Shown here: positions 1 through 9,345 of the stretch, piece after piece | How the letters are laid out: each line of letters opens with the position of its first letter | How positions within the stretch are numbered: position 1 is the stretch's first letter | Assembly: GCA_947367855.1 (NCBI GenBank) | Contig: CANBFE010000028.1 | Span: 1 to 53,463 of the forward strand | DNA from: an uncultured Lachnospiraceae bacterium | GTDB taxonomy: Bacteria > Bacillota > Clostridia > Lachnospirales > Lachnospiraceae | DNA: 53,463 nt | Direction: 5' to 3' | Translations under genes and position numbers: made by a program | The notes under the pieces: model-generated | What the model saw: only the letters and a program-made list of their open reading frames with translations | The model's database searches: none | Told to the model about the DNA's origin: nothing

Positions 1-75
1 GGCGCATCCTCCTTCGGCGCATCCTCCTTCGGCGCATCCTCCTTCGGCGCATCCTCCTTCGGCGCATCCTCCTTC
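1..75. repeat. Five identical 15-bp tandem repeats encoding PKEDA
   Basis: The unit GGCGCATCCTCCTTC occurs five times without a mismatch from base 1 to 75 and probably continues outside the window. On the minus strand it is in frame with the transglutaminase-like gene and encodes PKEDA repeats. A unit of 15 bp keeps the frame whatever the copy number, so the array looks able to vary in length. Confidence 0.95.
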
Positions 76-1244
76 GGAGCATGGAAGTCCATATCCTGCC
101 ACTGATCCAGTTCCTGCATTTCCTTCCGCAGAACTACAGTATATGAGTTTTCCTGCTCTGACGGGGAAATATGCTTCTCCCCATATAATCCGTCTGCATA
201 GGCGCATACCAACAGATCCCCATATCCTGTATCAATGGTTACCTTCCCATAATCTTCCTTTGTCTCCTTTGTTCCAGTGCAGAGAGAGGCAAGGCTGTTA
301 AATCTGGCATAATTCAATACTGCAAAATCCACTCTGGCCCCGGGTACAGAATTTCCCTGCTCATCCGTTACATGAACCACCACCTTAACCGTTCTGGCAT
401 ACAGGCTCAGATGATTCAGCCTTACTGACATATCAGGCCTTCCCACCACCGGCTCTTCCGGCGCATCCTTACCGAACCACCTGGATTCAATCAGCATGGC
501 CCGTGCGGTGGCTCCTGTAAACCATCCCCTGTCCAGACGCTCCTCCGGCTCACATCCGCCCAGAAAATGCCATTCTCCGTCACACCAGGCCTCAACCCAG
601 GCATGATTGTCGTCACAGTGGGCCCACCAGGGCGCAACCACTCCTCTGGCCGGAATTCCGATGCTGCGGAGTGCTGTCACACAGAAAGGCGCTTCCTCCC
701 CACAGCGCCCTGCCGCTGTGCCGTACATGGTGACAGGATTCTGGGTCCGCATAAATGTTGACTGATAGGTTGCTTTTTCCGCACACCAGTAATTTGCCTC
801 AACAGCCGCCCCATACATGCTCAAATGGGATGTGCGTTCCCGCAGCTGATCATGGAAGAACTTTCGCGTATCCGTAATATCTTCATTATGTACCCTGTGA
901 TGAAGCACATAATTGGCGAACAGCTTCTCCGGCACCTGTCCGGCAAAAGGCCCCTCCCTCCAAAGATACACCCCATGTCTGGCATAAGCCAGATACACTG
1001 CTGCCGGATAATTCAGCAGATCACTCAGCGGCATTGCACCGTACAGAAACTGCAGAGCCTCCTTCTCATCCCTGTTGCAAAGCCCCAGTGTGGAAGCGAT
1101 CTCCTCTATCTTCTGCTCCAGAAGACTCCGGCTGAAAGAACACAGCCCTTCCTTCTTTTTCAGTTCCTCTGCCCTGTCCTTCAGCAGCCCCATCTGTTGA
1201 TCAAAATACTCCCTTACCTCACCATAATACGCTTTTGAAAACAT
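1..1244 (-). CDS. Transglutaminase/PNGase-fold protein, copy 1 (partial, 3' end off the left edge)
   Basis: The reading frame is open for 414 codons from an ATG at 1244 to the window edge, so the C-terminus is missing. The start has GAGGAAG just upstream and matches the start of the paralogue at 17.4-20.2 kb (MFS-x-x-YY). There is no signal peptide. A transglutaminase-like core is visible, with Cys181 in GRCGEE, a downstream DDNHAWVE histidine, and a G-C-E-P-E-E segment where the third catalytic acid would be expected. An Ig-like region (residues about 290-380) follows, then a PKEDA pentapeptide repeat at the edge. It is the last visible gene of the leftward transport operon, after GH130. The core resembles transglutaminase and peptide:N-glycanase families, so a role on glycopeptides is possible. 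The activity is inferred only. Confidence 0.8.
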   Translation of the reverse strand, partial: MFSKAYYGEVREYFDQQMGLLKDRAEELKKKEGLCSFSRSLLEQKIEEIASTLGLCNRDEKEALQFLYGAMPLSDLLNYPAAVYLAYARHGVYLWREGPFAGQVPEKLFANYVLHHRVHNEDITDTRKFFHDQLRERTSHLSMYGAAVEANYWCAEKATYQSTFMRTQNPVTMYGTAAGRCGEEAPFCVTALRSIGIPARGVVAPWWAHCDDNHAWVEAWCDGEWHFLGGCEPEERLDRGWFTGATARAMLIESRWFGKDAPEEPVVGRPDMSVRLNHLSLYARTVKVVVHVTDEQGNSVPGARVDFAVLNYARFNSLASLCTGTKETKEDYGKVTIDTGYGDLLVCAYADGLYGEKHISPSEQENSYTVVLRKEMQELDQWQDMDFHAPKEDAPKEDAPKEDAPKEDAPKEDA

Positions 1245-1330
1245 TTTCTACTTCCTCAGACCTCACTTTTCTTTCATTATATGACAAGCCGTTCAGATAA
1301 TAACTCCCAGTCTGTCCAAAATATAAAGTC

Positions 1331-1405
1331 AGGGCTGTCACAGGAAACAAAGCCGCCACAAGAACCATTTTATTTTGCGGGCTAACTGCCTCCTGCGACA
1401 GCCCT
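1331..1405. terminator. Large inverted repeat of the GGGCTGTC type between GH130 and transglutaminase copy 1
   Basis: Arms 1331-1345 and 1391-1405 are complementary at 14 of 15 positions (AGGGCTGTCACAGGA against TCCTGCGACAGCCCT), with a 45-base loop. It lies in the 242-bp gap 1245-1486, which otherwise holds only a weak TATAAT (minus strand, near 1285) that could promote the transglutaminase gene. It could be a processing or attenuation structure or a dispersed repeat. Similar GGGCTGTCAC arms occur at 28454. Confidence 0.5.
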
Positions 1406-1486
1406 TTCGTCACTTGCTGTCTTTTTGTATTTTTTCTGATATTCTATCGCTGATCCTGCAGGACCCTCCTGCGCCGGAGTGCCGGA

Positions 1487-2491
1487 CTATCTCTGAGGAA
1501 CAGGCATGGGATACTTCTTCATCCAATCCATCAGACTATCAATGGTGGTAAAGGCAAGACCCGTTACCGTATCCGCACAGCCATAATAAATCGCAATTCT
1601 TCCTGTATCCGCATCTGTCAGGGCCGCGCAGGGGAATACCACATTGGGCACATCCCCGTTCTGCTCATAAAGCATCTCCGGAGCCAGGATATAGTACCTG
1701 GAACGCATCTTCACCTTCCAGGGCTGCTCCAGATCCAGAAGGGCACATCCCATACGATATACATAACCGTTACAGGTTCTCAGTACGCCGTGATAGATCA
1801 GCAGCCATCCTTCATCCGTCTCAATAGGGCAGGGACCGGGGCCGATCTTCATGGACTGCCATGCCGACAAATCACCAGGTGTAGCGCCCATCACAAATCT
1901 GTGATGTCCCCAGAACTCCAGATCCGGACTCTGGCTCAGGAAAATGTCGCCGAAAGCCGTATGTCCCGTGTCACTGGGCCTGGACAGCATCATATAGCGT
2001 CCGCCTATCTTCCTGGGGAACAGCACACCGTTCCTGTTATAAGGAAGGAATGCATTCTCCATCTGGTGGAAGGTCTTAAAATCATATGTATAGGCAATAC
2101 CGATGGTAGGGCCATGATATCCGTTACACCATGTCACAAAATACTTGTCGTCAATTTTAACTACACGGGGATCGTAACGATACTCTCTCTTGGTAATCTC
2201 AGGATCCTCTCCCTCAAAGGTAACAGGCTCATGATTGATGTCCCAGTGAATGGCATCCTTACTGAATCCCACAAAAATATCCATACTGATGGACAAGCTG
2301 TCACAGCGGAATACGCCTGCATAGCCATCCTCAAAGGGCACTACCGCACTGTTAAAAATACTGTTGGCGATCAGCATATCATGTCTTCCGATCACGGGAT
2401 TCTCAGAATACCGCCAAACGGGATCGTTGCAGCCTTCCGGCCTGTCCTGCCAGGGCATTCCCGGCAATGCATTTCCTAAAATCTTACTCAT
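1487..2491 (-). CDS. GH130 beta-mannoside phosphorylase
   Basis: This 334-residue protein has the normal GH130 length and hallmarks: an N-terminal WRYSENPVIGRHD segment, FNSAVVPF, YDPRVVKIDDKYFVTWCNGYHGP, and a late GPCPIETDEGWLLIYHGV motif. GH130 enzymes use phosphate to split beta-mannosides, releasing mannose 1-phosphate. The motifs look most like the GH130_1 mannosylglucose phosphorylases, although some GH130 members act on the mannosyl-GlcNAc core of N-glycans, and the sequence alone does not decide. The start was placed at 2491 because AGGAG lies 6 bases upstream; an in-frame extension to 2590 lacks this. There is no signal peptide, so it acts in the cytoplasm. It lies downstream of the permease genes in the same operon, which suits phosphorolysis of an imported oligosaccharide. 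Confidence 0.9.
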   Translation of the reverse strand: MSKILGNALPGMPWQDRPEGCNDPVWRYSENPVIGRHDMLIANSIFNSAVVPFEDGYAGVFRCDSLSISMDIFVGFSKDAIHWDINHEPVTFEGEDPEITKREYRYDPRVVKIDDKYFVTWCNGYHGPTIGIAYTYDFKTFHQMENAFLPYNRNGVLFPRKIGGRYMMLSRPSDTGHTAFGDIFLSQSPDLEFWGHHRFVMGATPGDLSAWQSMKIGPGPCPIETDEGWLLIYHGVLRTCNGYVYRMGCALLDLEQPWKVKMRSRYYILAPEMLYEQNGDVPNVVFPCAALTDADTGRIAIYYGCADTVTGLAFTTIDSLMDWMKKYPMPVPQR

Positions 2492-2643
2492 ATCTGCTCC
2501 TGTCCGCGCTTTTCGCGCTTTTATAAGAGGCGGGTACAACCCCTCTCTAAGATATTGTAAATGAGCGATGCCATATATAGCACCGCTCATTCATTTTACA
2601 CGATTTCTGCAAAAAGGTCAAACTGTTTATGTGTGTAATACAA

Positions 2644-3714
2644 TCAATCTCCGCCAAGTCCGCTTCGTGCCGCGCCCTGTACGAATCTCTTCTGTACGAA
2701 AGCGTACATAATGATCAGCGGCAGTACAATCAGCAACGCACAGGCTGAAATCAGCGCCGTCTGGGCGAAAGGATTGTTGGGGTCAATGGCAATAAGCCAC
2801 TCTGCGTTTTTCTTCAGCGCACTTTCCATACCCCAACGCACATTGGACTGCAGGATGGAATACTGGTAGGGCAAATGACTTACGTTTGGATTCAGCAGAC
2901 CGGTATAATACACATCCGTATAGTTCCAGAGGAAACTCAGTACGGAAACTGTCAGGATGGTGCCGGACATACTGGGAACCACAATGCCGAAGAAGGTTCT
3001 GAGGAACCCTGCCCCGTCCACATGAGCCGCTTCTTCCACGGAGATGGGAAGTCCTCTGATTGCCTGGCGCATATAGTAAATATACAGACCGCTCTTGACA
3101 CCCATGCCGGTTCCTGCCAGCACAAACTGTGCGATAGGCTTACCCACCAGGTTGATTCCCACTCCAGTGCCGTTCAGGAGGCCGATGATCCCGAATACGT
3201 CAAAATTTCGGAATGCGCCGTACTGAGCCAGCATCAGGGCATCACTGGGTACCACAATGGTCAGGATAACCAGTACAAACAGGATATTGCTGCCCTTAAA
3301 TTTCAATCTGGCAAAGGAATAGGACGCCAGACCTGTGGACACCACCTGCAAAAAGGTCAGAACCACGGTGATTCCAAGGGTATACGCAAGACTGGGCCAG
3401 TATTTCAATACCTGCTTGGATGCCGCTATTTCCACAAATGCTGTGGAGATGCTCTGAGGAATCCATATACTGGACTTATCTCCCAAAATACCGGGTGCGG
3501 TTAACGCATCCTTGGCCAGCTTCCACAGAGGCGTAACCACCACGAACCCCAGGCAGATCAGAATTACATAACGGAATATCATGGCTGCCATCTGCTTTAC
3601 CCGTTTCTGAACGGCATACTTGGTAAGCCTGCCCTTTTTAAGGTCTACCCAGAAACTGATACCGGCCATTTCCTGCGCCTTCTGCATCCTCTCTTTTCTG
3701 CTCAATTTAGTCAT
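2644..3714 (-). CDS. Carbohydrate ABC transporter permease, MalG/UgpE type (second pair)
   Basis: This 356-residue membrane protein has about six transmembrane segments and the EAA loop (EEAAHVDGAGFLRTFFGIVVP), which docks the ATPase in CUT1 sugar importers. The ATG at 3714 overlaps the stop of the upstream permease by 8 bases and has AGGGGG before it, so the two are probably translationally coupled. An insertion near residues 255-300 (NPNVSHLPYQYSILQSNVRWG) is longer than in simple MalG proteins. It pairs with the MalF-type gene just upstream. No ATPase gene occurs in the operon; a shared MsmX-like ATPase elsewhere is the usual solution and is inferred here. Confidence 0.92.
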   Translation of the reverse strand: MTKLSRKERMQKAQEMAGISFWVDLKKGRLTKYAVQKRVKQMAAMIFRYVILICLGFVVVTPLWKLAKDALTAPGILGDKSSIWIPQSISTAFVEIAASKQVLKYWPSLAYTLGITVVLTFLQVVSTGLASYSFARLKFKGSNILFVLVILTIVVPSDALMLAQYGAFRNFDVFGIIGLLNGTGVGINLVGKPIAQFVLAGTGMGVKSGLYIYYMRQAIRGLPISVEEAAHVDGAGFLRTFFGIVVPSMSGTILTVSVLSFLWNYTDVYYTGLLNPNVSHLPYQYSILQSNVRWGMESALKKNAEWLIAIDPNNPFAQTALISACALLIVLPLIIMYAFVQKRFVQGAARSGLGGD

Positions 3715-4669
3715 AATAGAACACCCCCTTAGACACGATGCCGCATATGATTCCAATGGCCAAAAGCGATGTCGCAAAGAAGATAAAGCTCATGGCCGCT
3801 CCGTAACCGTAATAGGCAGGCTGCCCGTTAAAGGTAATCTTTTGGATATATTCGGCAAACTTCATGGTGACGGAATCTTGTTCCACTGTCACATTGGCAA
3901 AGGACTCCGCAATACTGTACACCAGGCACACCAGAATCGTAGGCGATACCATGGGAAGGGTGATCTTACAGAAGGTCTCAAACTGTGTACAGCCTTCCAT
4001 CTTCGCCACCTCATAAAGACTGGGCGAAATTGCCTGCAGACCTGCCAGGAACAGCAGTACCTGTACACCGCAGGTGGTTACCACCGTGAAAATGTTCTTC
4101 ACGTAGGTCACCAGCAGGGTGGTAAACTTCTCAGGCAGACCGGAATTGACTACCAGATCCTGCAGCCAGGCCATATTCATCACGGAATCTCCGGCCTGCT
4201 CCACCATGCTGACCTCACGCAGGTCAAAAGTGGCAACGCCTGTAGCCAGAATAATGGGAATTACGAAAATAGCTCTGAAAAATCCCCTGCCCTTGTATTC
4301 CCCGTTTAACAAAATCGCAATAAACAGGGCAATGAATATCTGGAAAGGCACTTCCTGGATCATTGTCATAAATACCGTTGCCAGATGCTTGTTAAAGTTG
4401 GCATTGACACCTATAACCCACTTATAATTCTCTAAACCGATAAAGTTGCCGGTAAGCTTACCGTTCACCATATCCATGCTGCAGAGCGAGTACCAGAACG
4501 TGTTGATCAACGGCCGCAGAAAGAAAAATATCACACCGATAAGCCAGGGAAGCAGAAAAATCATACCCCACAGCGCCGTCTTTTTGGAGAAGTCCATTCG
4601 CTTATACCACGATAAAGACGACTTTTTCTCTGCCGGCTGATTAACAGCCGGTTTCTTTTCTTTACCCAT
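3707..4669 (-). CDS. Carbohydrate ABC transporter permease, MalF/UgpA type (second pair)
   Basis: This 320-residue inner-membrane protein has a Lys/Glu-rich cytoplasmic N-terminus, a first membrane segment at about residues 32-52, and an EAA-like loop (LYEVAKMEGCTQFETFCKITLPMVSP). These are features of the first permease of CUT1 sugar importers. It starts at 4669 with GGAGG upstream, 12 bases after the DUF5696-like gene, and overlaps the following permease. It is part of a second complete permease pair in one operon, which is unusual since one pair forms a full channel. Substrate is unknown, but the surrounding enzymes suggest a mannose- or GlcNAc-containing glycan. Confidence 0.92.
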   Translation of the reverse strand: MGKEKKPAVNQPAEKKSSLSWYKRMDFSKKTALWGMIFLLPWLIGVIFFFLRPLINTFWYSLCSMDMVNGKLTGNFIGLENYKWVIGVNANFNKHLATVFMTMIQEVPFQIFIALFIAILLNGEYKGRGFFRAIFVIPIILATGVATFDLREVSMVEQAGDSVMNMAWLQDLVVNSGLPEKFTTLLVTYVKNIFTVVTTCGVQVLLFLAGLQAISPSLYEVAKMEGCTQFETFCKITLPMVSPTILVCLVYSIAESFANVTVEQDSVTMKFAEYIQKITFNGQPAYYGYGAAMSFIFFATSLLAIGIICGIVSKGVFYYD

Positions 4670-4681
4670 CTTACTCCTCCT

Positions 4682-7240
4682 TTACTGAATTACATAGCTG
4701 AAAGCCGACACGGTCACGCCGTCAATGTTTTCCTCATGGTCGCTGTAGTTAAAGTAAATCTTAACGCCGTTGGAATAAGTTACTATGCGGAGCGTCTCGT
4801 TGCGATCATAAACTTCATGACCAACGATGGTCGCATCCTTCACCTTGTTATAAAAAGCGCTGTATTCCTGGTAATAGGCACCTATCTTGTCTTTCCAGTA
4901 ACTGTAGTCCACTGCAAAGAAGCTTTCCTGCTCCGTACCCTCCAGAAGATGGCTGTCTTCGTACATAAAGGTAAATTTCGGTATGCTCTTACCCTCTATA
5001 GCCTGCATAAAGTGCGTATATACATCCGTACTCTCCCTGTTCAGCGACTGGGAAGAATACGTTTTGTAGCCGTCCAGCACAAGCTGCATAAAAGGAATGG
5101 ATGTATCCAGAACCCGCATGCCGCTGTCGTCTGTAGGAATATCCGTCAGATAGCTGCTGTATGCATAGGCCGGGCTTGCAGGATTGGAAAGCATCAGCGT
5201 CATTCCTTCCGCCAGGCTTACAGCCGCCGTTTCCATCAGGTCGGCTCCCGTTGAGGAAGAAGCCTGGTCATAACGGTAGTTGGTTCCGATAAAGGAATAC
5301 AGATCATCGGAAGCCATTGTGGTAAGGCCGGTCTTGCTGGTATAGGATTTTTTCACTTTCTTCCAGTACTTCTCCAGATAATACGGATTTACGATGTACT
5401 TGGGATAAGCATCCTCCTCGCCCGTCACTGCCTGATGCTGTACAGGATCAAAGGAATAAATCTGCGCCCTCTCGTTCACCAGATTCCAGGCCGCCATCTC
5501 ATTGTTCACTTTCTCCTTGGTATGTACGGTCTGCAGCTTTACATTGGGGAAAATCTGTGCGCCCACGGAATCCGCATAAGAAGCCAGTTTCTTTAAACCG
5601 GACTTTCCGCCCATACCGGATACAATCTTAACCCCGGAATTCAGGGAGCGCTGGTTCATACCGCCGTTGAACATACCGTTATAGATGACCTTCATATTCC
5701 GGACGCCGCTTCCCGACAGCTCCTCCAGGATTGTTTTCGCCTGGCTGAAATCCGTCAGAACCTGGGTACCTTCGTAGGGAATACCGGCAAAATACTTTGT
5801 CTTATCCGTGCTGCCCAGCAATTCCACATAGAAGGGAGCTTCCGCCTCATCGGCTTCCGCCGTCAGCACACCTCTTTCTTCCAGATACTTGGAGTAGCAT
5901 TTCGCCATATCCACATAATCCGCATCCTCTTCAAGCCAGAAATAGCGGACTATAATATCCCCGTCATACACATCACTGGGAGCCTTGCCCATACTGAAAG
6001 CGCCGCCTGCGTTACTGGCTCCTGAACTCAATATAAACTGGGAACGGATATCAAAGGTCAGCCGCAGCTTGGAGAAAGTCTCCGAGGAGTCCGTGCCGCT
6101 GATATAGGCATCCAGGGTTGCAACCTCCGCCCCTTCTTCAATGACACCGAACAGCGTGGCGTCATGGGTCTTCATACCGAAGACGGGAATCATCAGGTCG
6201 TTATCCGTATCGCTGTAGGTAGTCGCGTTCAGCTGAGGATCACCGCCGTAATATCTGGCTCCAAAATGCAGTTCCCTCTGCTTCTTGCTGTCCAGATAAA
6301 GCAGCGCACCGCTGCCGTCCGGCACAAACATATATCCCTCTTCCTCTTCCATGGCAGGATCCGAGGTCATGAAATAAGGAACCAGGGTCAGCTGGTTAAT
6401 GGGGTTATCCTTTCCGCTCTCAACCAGAGAGGTATCCACCTTCACCATCAGGCATCCGTCTTCCAGATAGTAATCTACAGGTACATAGATCATCAGGTTA
6501 CTGGGATATTCCTCCGGATCCGCGCCCATTTCATCCAGATCCGCTATCAGATCCTCTTCGGTGTACTTACCCGTCTCATAGAAAATAGTGTACAGCTGCT
6601 TCGCCGCCAAACCCTGCAGCGGGCTGCTTGAATTGGACATGCGTACCCAGTTGCCGTCAGCTAACTGGTTGTAATATTTCTTGGTGGCCAGATCGTACTT
6701 GGAGGTATCCAGATACTGCAGAACCAGTTCGTTATACCGCTCATCCGAAATCTGTGCCGGGAAGTTCTTGTAAGAGAGTTCCGTCGTTCCCATTTCGAAA
6801 ACCACTCTGACGCCATTATCGATCTTCTGATACTTTATCTGTCCGTTGCTTACACTCATGCTAAAGGAATCATAAGCAGAAGTGGAGAAAAAGGTCTTAT
6901 CATTTTTTTTCGTGCCGCTGAAATACCGCACCACCACATCGGACTTCTGGGAACTGTTTGCCACGAAGTTTTCCACGTGGCTCATATTACTGTCACGGTA
7001 TGTTCCTGTGGCTGTATTCAGCCAGCGCACGGTTCCCGATGTCGGCTCCAGCAGAAGCTTCATGCCGCCGCTTTCACTGATTTCAACGAACTCCGTGCCA
7101 GTGAACGTGTCATACTGCTGATTCTCCCAATGGCTGGCTTCCTCCTGAACCGTATCTTCATTCTTGGAACCACAGCCCCCCAGGAACGTGAGGCAAAGGG
7201 CAGCTATCGCAGCAGATGTAAAAAGTAATCGTTTTTTCAT
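4682..7240 (-). CDS. DUF5696-like surface lipoprotein, possible TIM-barrel glycoside hydrolase
   Basis: The 852-residue protein begins with a lipoprotein signal (LGGC, lipidated Cys23), so it is exported and anchored to the outer face of the membrane. Residues about 45-470 look like a beta-rich domain. Residues about 475-800 alternate strands and helices as in a TIM barrel, with an Asp pair (645-646, in MASDDLYSF) where related barrels carry an acidic catalytic residue. Proteins of this kind, annotated DUF5696, occur beside ABC sugar permeases in Paenibacillus and Clostridia; the link is recalled from family knowledge. It could be a glycosidase that trims glycans at the transporter. The catalytic proposal is inference. 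Confidence 0.75.
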   Translation of the reverse strand: MKKRLLFTSAAIAALCLTFLGGCGSKNEDTVQEEASHWENQQYDTFTGTEFVEISESGGMKLLLEPTSGTVRWLNTATGTYRDSNMSHVENFVANSSQKSDVVVRYFSGTKKNDKTFFSTSAYDSFSMSVSNGQIKYQKIDNGVRVVFEMGTTELSYKNFPAQISDERYNELVLQYLDTSKYDLATKKYYNQLADGNWVRMSNSSSPLQGLAAKQLYTIFYETGKYTEEDLIADLDEMGADPEEYPSNLMIYVPVDYYLEDGCLMVKVDTSLVESGKDNPINQLTLVPYFMTSDPAMEEEEGYMFVPDGSGALLYLDSKKQRELHFGARYYGGDPQLNATTYSDTDNDLMIPVFGMKTHDATLFGVIEEGAEVATLDAYISGTDSSETFSKLRLTFDIRSQFILSSGASNAGGAFSMGKAPSDVYDGDIIVRYFWLEEDADYVDMAKCYSKYLEERGVLTAEADEAEAPFYVELLGSTDKTKYFAGIPYEGTQVLTDFSQAKTILEELSGSGVRNMKVIYNGMFNGGMNQRSLNSGVKIVSGMGGKSGLKKLASYADSVGAQIFPNVKLQTVHTKEKVNNEMAAWNLVNERAQIYSFDPVQHQAVTGEEDAYPKYIVNPYYLEKYWKKVKKSYTSKTGLTTMASDDLYSFIGTNYRYDQASSSTGADLMETAAVSLAEGMTLMLSNPASPAYAYSSYLTDIPTDDSGMRVLDTSIPFMQLVLDGYKTYSSQSLNRESTDVYTHFMQAIEGKSIPKFTFMYEDSHLLEGTEQESFFAVDYSYWKDKIGAYYQEYSAFYNKVKDATIVGHEVYDRNETLRIVTYSNGVKIYFNYSDHEENIDGVTVSAFSYVIQ

Positions 7241-7256
7241 TTTCCTCGCCTCCCTC

Positions 7257-9335
7257 CTAGAACACCATATTGAATTCTCTGATAATCTCTATCCAGTCAT
7301 TCACAAACTGTGCCAGCAGAGTCGCAAACAGCATAGCCACAAAGCAGATAATCAATATGGCTACAACCGACAAAAGCAGGGTTGCCACGTTCTTGGTAAA
7401 GGTGTACTGGTTTACCATAATGGTTCCGATAAACATGTAGAAGAAGAACAGCACCATACCAAAGACAAAGAGCGCGCTCACCAGAGGAGCCTCATCTTCC
7501 GAAACAAAGTTCGAGAGAATCGTCCCTGCCAGATAGAGCCAGCAGGCAGGATACAGGGAATATCCCACCACCTTCGTAATATGCACCACTTTTCCCTTAC
7601 CGGAGAGAAGTACGCCCACCGCCCAGTTGCCGATGATGAATGCCACATAGGGGAGGATGGTGCTGCCTACGATCATGGGTACGTTTACATTGTCAATATC
7701 CACAAAACTTACCAAAAAGCCTGTATATCTGTACTGAATCAGACTGATCCAGCCGAACGCGATAATTACAATCACGCTGAAGGCCAGAGAACCGTCGTCA
7801 TAGTACTTCACATCGTCAAAGGCCTTAAAAGGACTGGAGAGCACATAACCGGGCCATTTAAACATGGTAAATTTAATTTTCTGCCAGATTCTGCGCGCCT
7901 TGGTATCCTTGGGTTCCTTTGCCCAGAACTTCTTATAAATCTTCCAGGCGATAGCCAGAACCGCAATCACAATGATCACAGCCAGGATTTTGCCGAAGTT
8001 TCTGTCCATCCATTCGCCGGATACCTTCTTATAGGCACTGGAATAATAGGATCTGTCGCCGCCTCTGAAGAAGTTCTCCTGAGCCGCCTCATAGTCGCCG
8101 GTACGCATCTGGTATTTGCCAAGCCCCAGGTTCGCATAGTAAAAGCTTCCGTTGATGTCCAGTACCTGCTGCCAGTAGCCTGCCGCCGTCTCATAATCAT
8201 AACGGGACTGTGCTTCCAGTCCGGAATTGATCAGGGCGCCGTAAGTGGTGGGTGCAAAAATTTCCACCGTCTGAATTACCAGATCCACCACTACAATCTT
8301 ATCGTCCATAAAGCAGAAGGCTGCCGGGGAGCTTACAAGTCCGTCCACATTACCGATACCTGCCAGTTCATACATCAGGTAGCCGTCGGGGCTGTAGACG
8401 AAAATCCTCGCCTGGTTGCTGTCCAGAGCGGCAAATCTGCCGTCGTCCGCCACCGCAACCTGGGTCAGGTTGGAAATGGATTTTTTGTTCTTATAGTCGC
8501 CCATGGGGCTCACATTGAATTCCCCTGTGGTCAGTACATCCTCTCCCGCGGAATTCAATTTCTTGATGGGCTGGTCATCACTGCTGCCGGAAACACTGGC
8601 AAACAGGAAACCGTCCTTGTCAATTGTCACATCACTGTAGGAGGTAGGCAGCCAGAGAGCGCTTCTTGCACGCTGTTCCTCTGTCTGCAGGTTTCTCCAG
8701 AACAGGCTCCACATGGAATAAATTACCTCTGTAGCGCCCACATACCGGTTGAAATTTCCCTCCGGATCCAACTCTGCCAAACCTTCGTAACAGTTTTGTA
8801 CCAATACATACATACGTCCCACACTGTCAACAGCCAGCCTGGTGGGCTTATATGTAGTGGTCAGTCCGATACAGTTAGGGTCTCCGATTACCCGCACGCA
8901 CTTGCCGTTTTCATCGAACTCGATGATTTCCCCCTGATCCGGTTCACAGATATAAATATGTCCCTCATCCGTGACATAAAGACCACTGGGCTTATTAACG
9001 GTGCTCTGGGTGCCGTCTTCCCTCACGTAATCCTTAATATAACTTATGTTCTCAAATTCCTTGTCAGCTATCACGATGCATCCGCCCATAGTGATATAGA
9101 GCTTCTCATTCTGATAGAATACACCGGAAGCCGAAGCAAAGCTGTCAAGTCCCATTTCCGACGCATAGACTTTCTTTTCCAGCTCATATGCAGCCGGTGC
9201 GGCGACCACATTTCCCCAAATATCATAGTTATAGGTCTCCGCCGCCATGGACACCGTGCTAAATCCAAGGATGACACATAAACAACAAGCAAGTCCTGCA
9301 ATGCACCTGCTCCAAATCTTTTTTGATTTTTGCAT
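7257..9335 (-). CDS. Secreted beta-propeller (NHL-like) / TPR / Yip1-type membrane protein
   Basis: The 692-residue protein has a signal peptide (residues 1-31), then six-bladed NHL-like propeller repeats (about 45-370, for example PSGLYVTDEGHIYICEPDQG and PTRLAVDSVGRMYVLVQN). A short TPR-like helical region follows (about 375-440, YDYETAAGYWQQVLD and GDYEAAQENF), then a membrane segment near 455-470 and a C-terminal domain with about five membrane segments like the Yip1 family (about 500-690). The propeller should face outside. It sits between the DUF5696-like gene and a permease gene, with 11-17 bp gaps, so it is co-transcribed with the importer. A scaffold or accessory subunit of the importer is a reasonable guess. 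No catalytic residues are apparent. Confidence 0.8.
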   Translation of the reverse strand: MQKSKKIWSRCIAGLACCLCVILGFSTVSMAAETYNYDIWGNVVAAPAAYELEKKVYASEMGLDSFASASGVFYQNEKLYITMGGCIVIADKEFENISYIKDYVREDGTQSTVNKPSGLYVTDEGHIYICEPDQGEIIEFDENGKCVRVIGDPNCIGLTTTYKPTRLAVDSVGRMYVLVQNCYEGLAELDPEGNFNRYVGATEVIYSMWSLFWRNLQTEEQRARSALWLPTSYSDVTIDKDGFLFASVSGSSDDQPIKKLNSAGEDVLTTGEFNVSPMGDYKNKKSISNLTQVAVADDGRFAALDSNQARIFVYSPDGYLMYELAGIGNVDGLVSSPAAFCFMDDKIVVVDLVIQTVEIFAPTTYGALINSGLEAQSRYDYETAAGYWQQVLDINGSFYYANLGLGKYQMRTGDYEAAQENFFRGGDRSYYSSAYKKVSGEWMDRNFGKILAVIIVIAVLAIAWKIYKKFWAKEPKDTKARRIWQKIKFTMFKWPGYVLSSPFKAFDDVKYYDDGSLAFSVIVIIAFGWISLIQYRYTGFLVSFVDIDNVNVPMIVGSTILPYVAFIIGNWAVGVLLSGKGKVVHITKVVGYSLYPACWLYLAGTILSNFVSEDEAPLVSALFVFGMVLFFFYMFIGTIMVNQYTFTKNVATLLLSVVAILIICFVAMLFATLLAQFVNDWIEIIREFNMVF

Positions 9336-9345
9336 ACGCCACCTC

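Noticed and set aside
1..75. A possible CRISPR array
   Set aside because: The units are 15 bp, perfectly tandem, with no spacers and in frame with a coding region.
1219..1413. A 64-codon open frame on the minus strand
   Set aside because: No ribosome site, no family, and it overlaps the start of the transglutaminase gene.
7164..9281. A 705-codon open frame on the plus strand opposite the propeller-Yip1 gene
   Set aside because: It lacks a ribosome site and domain pattern, and its sequence is a shadow of the well-supported minus-strand gene.
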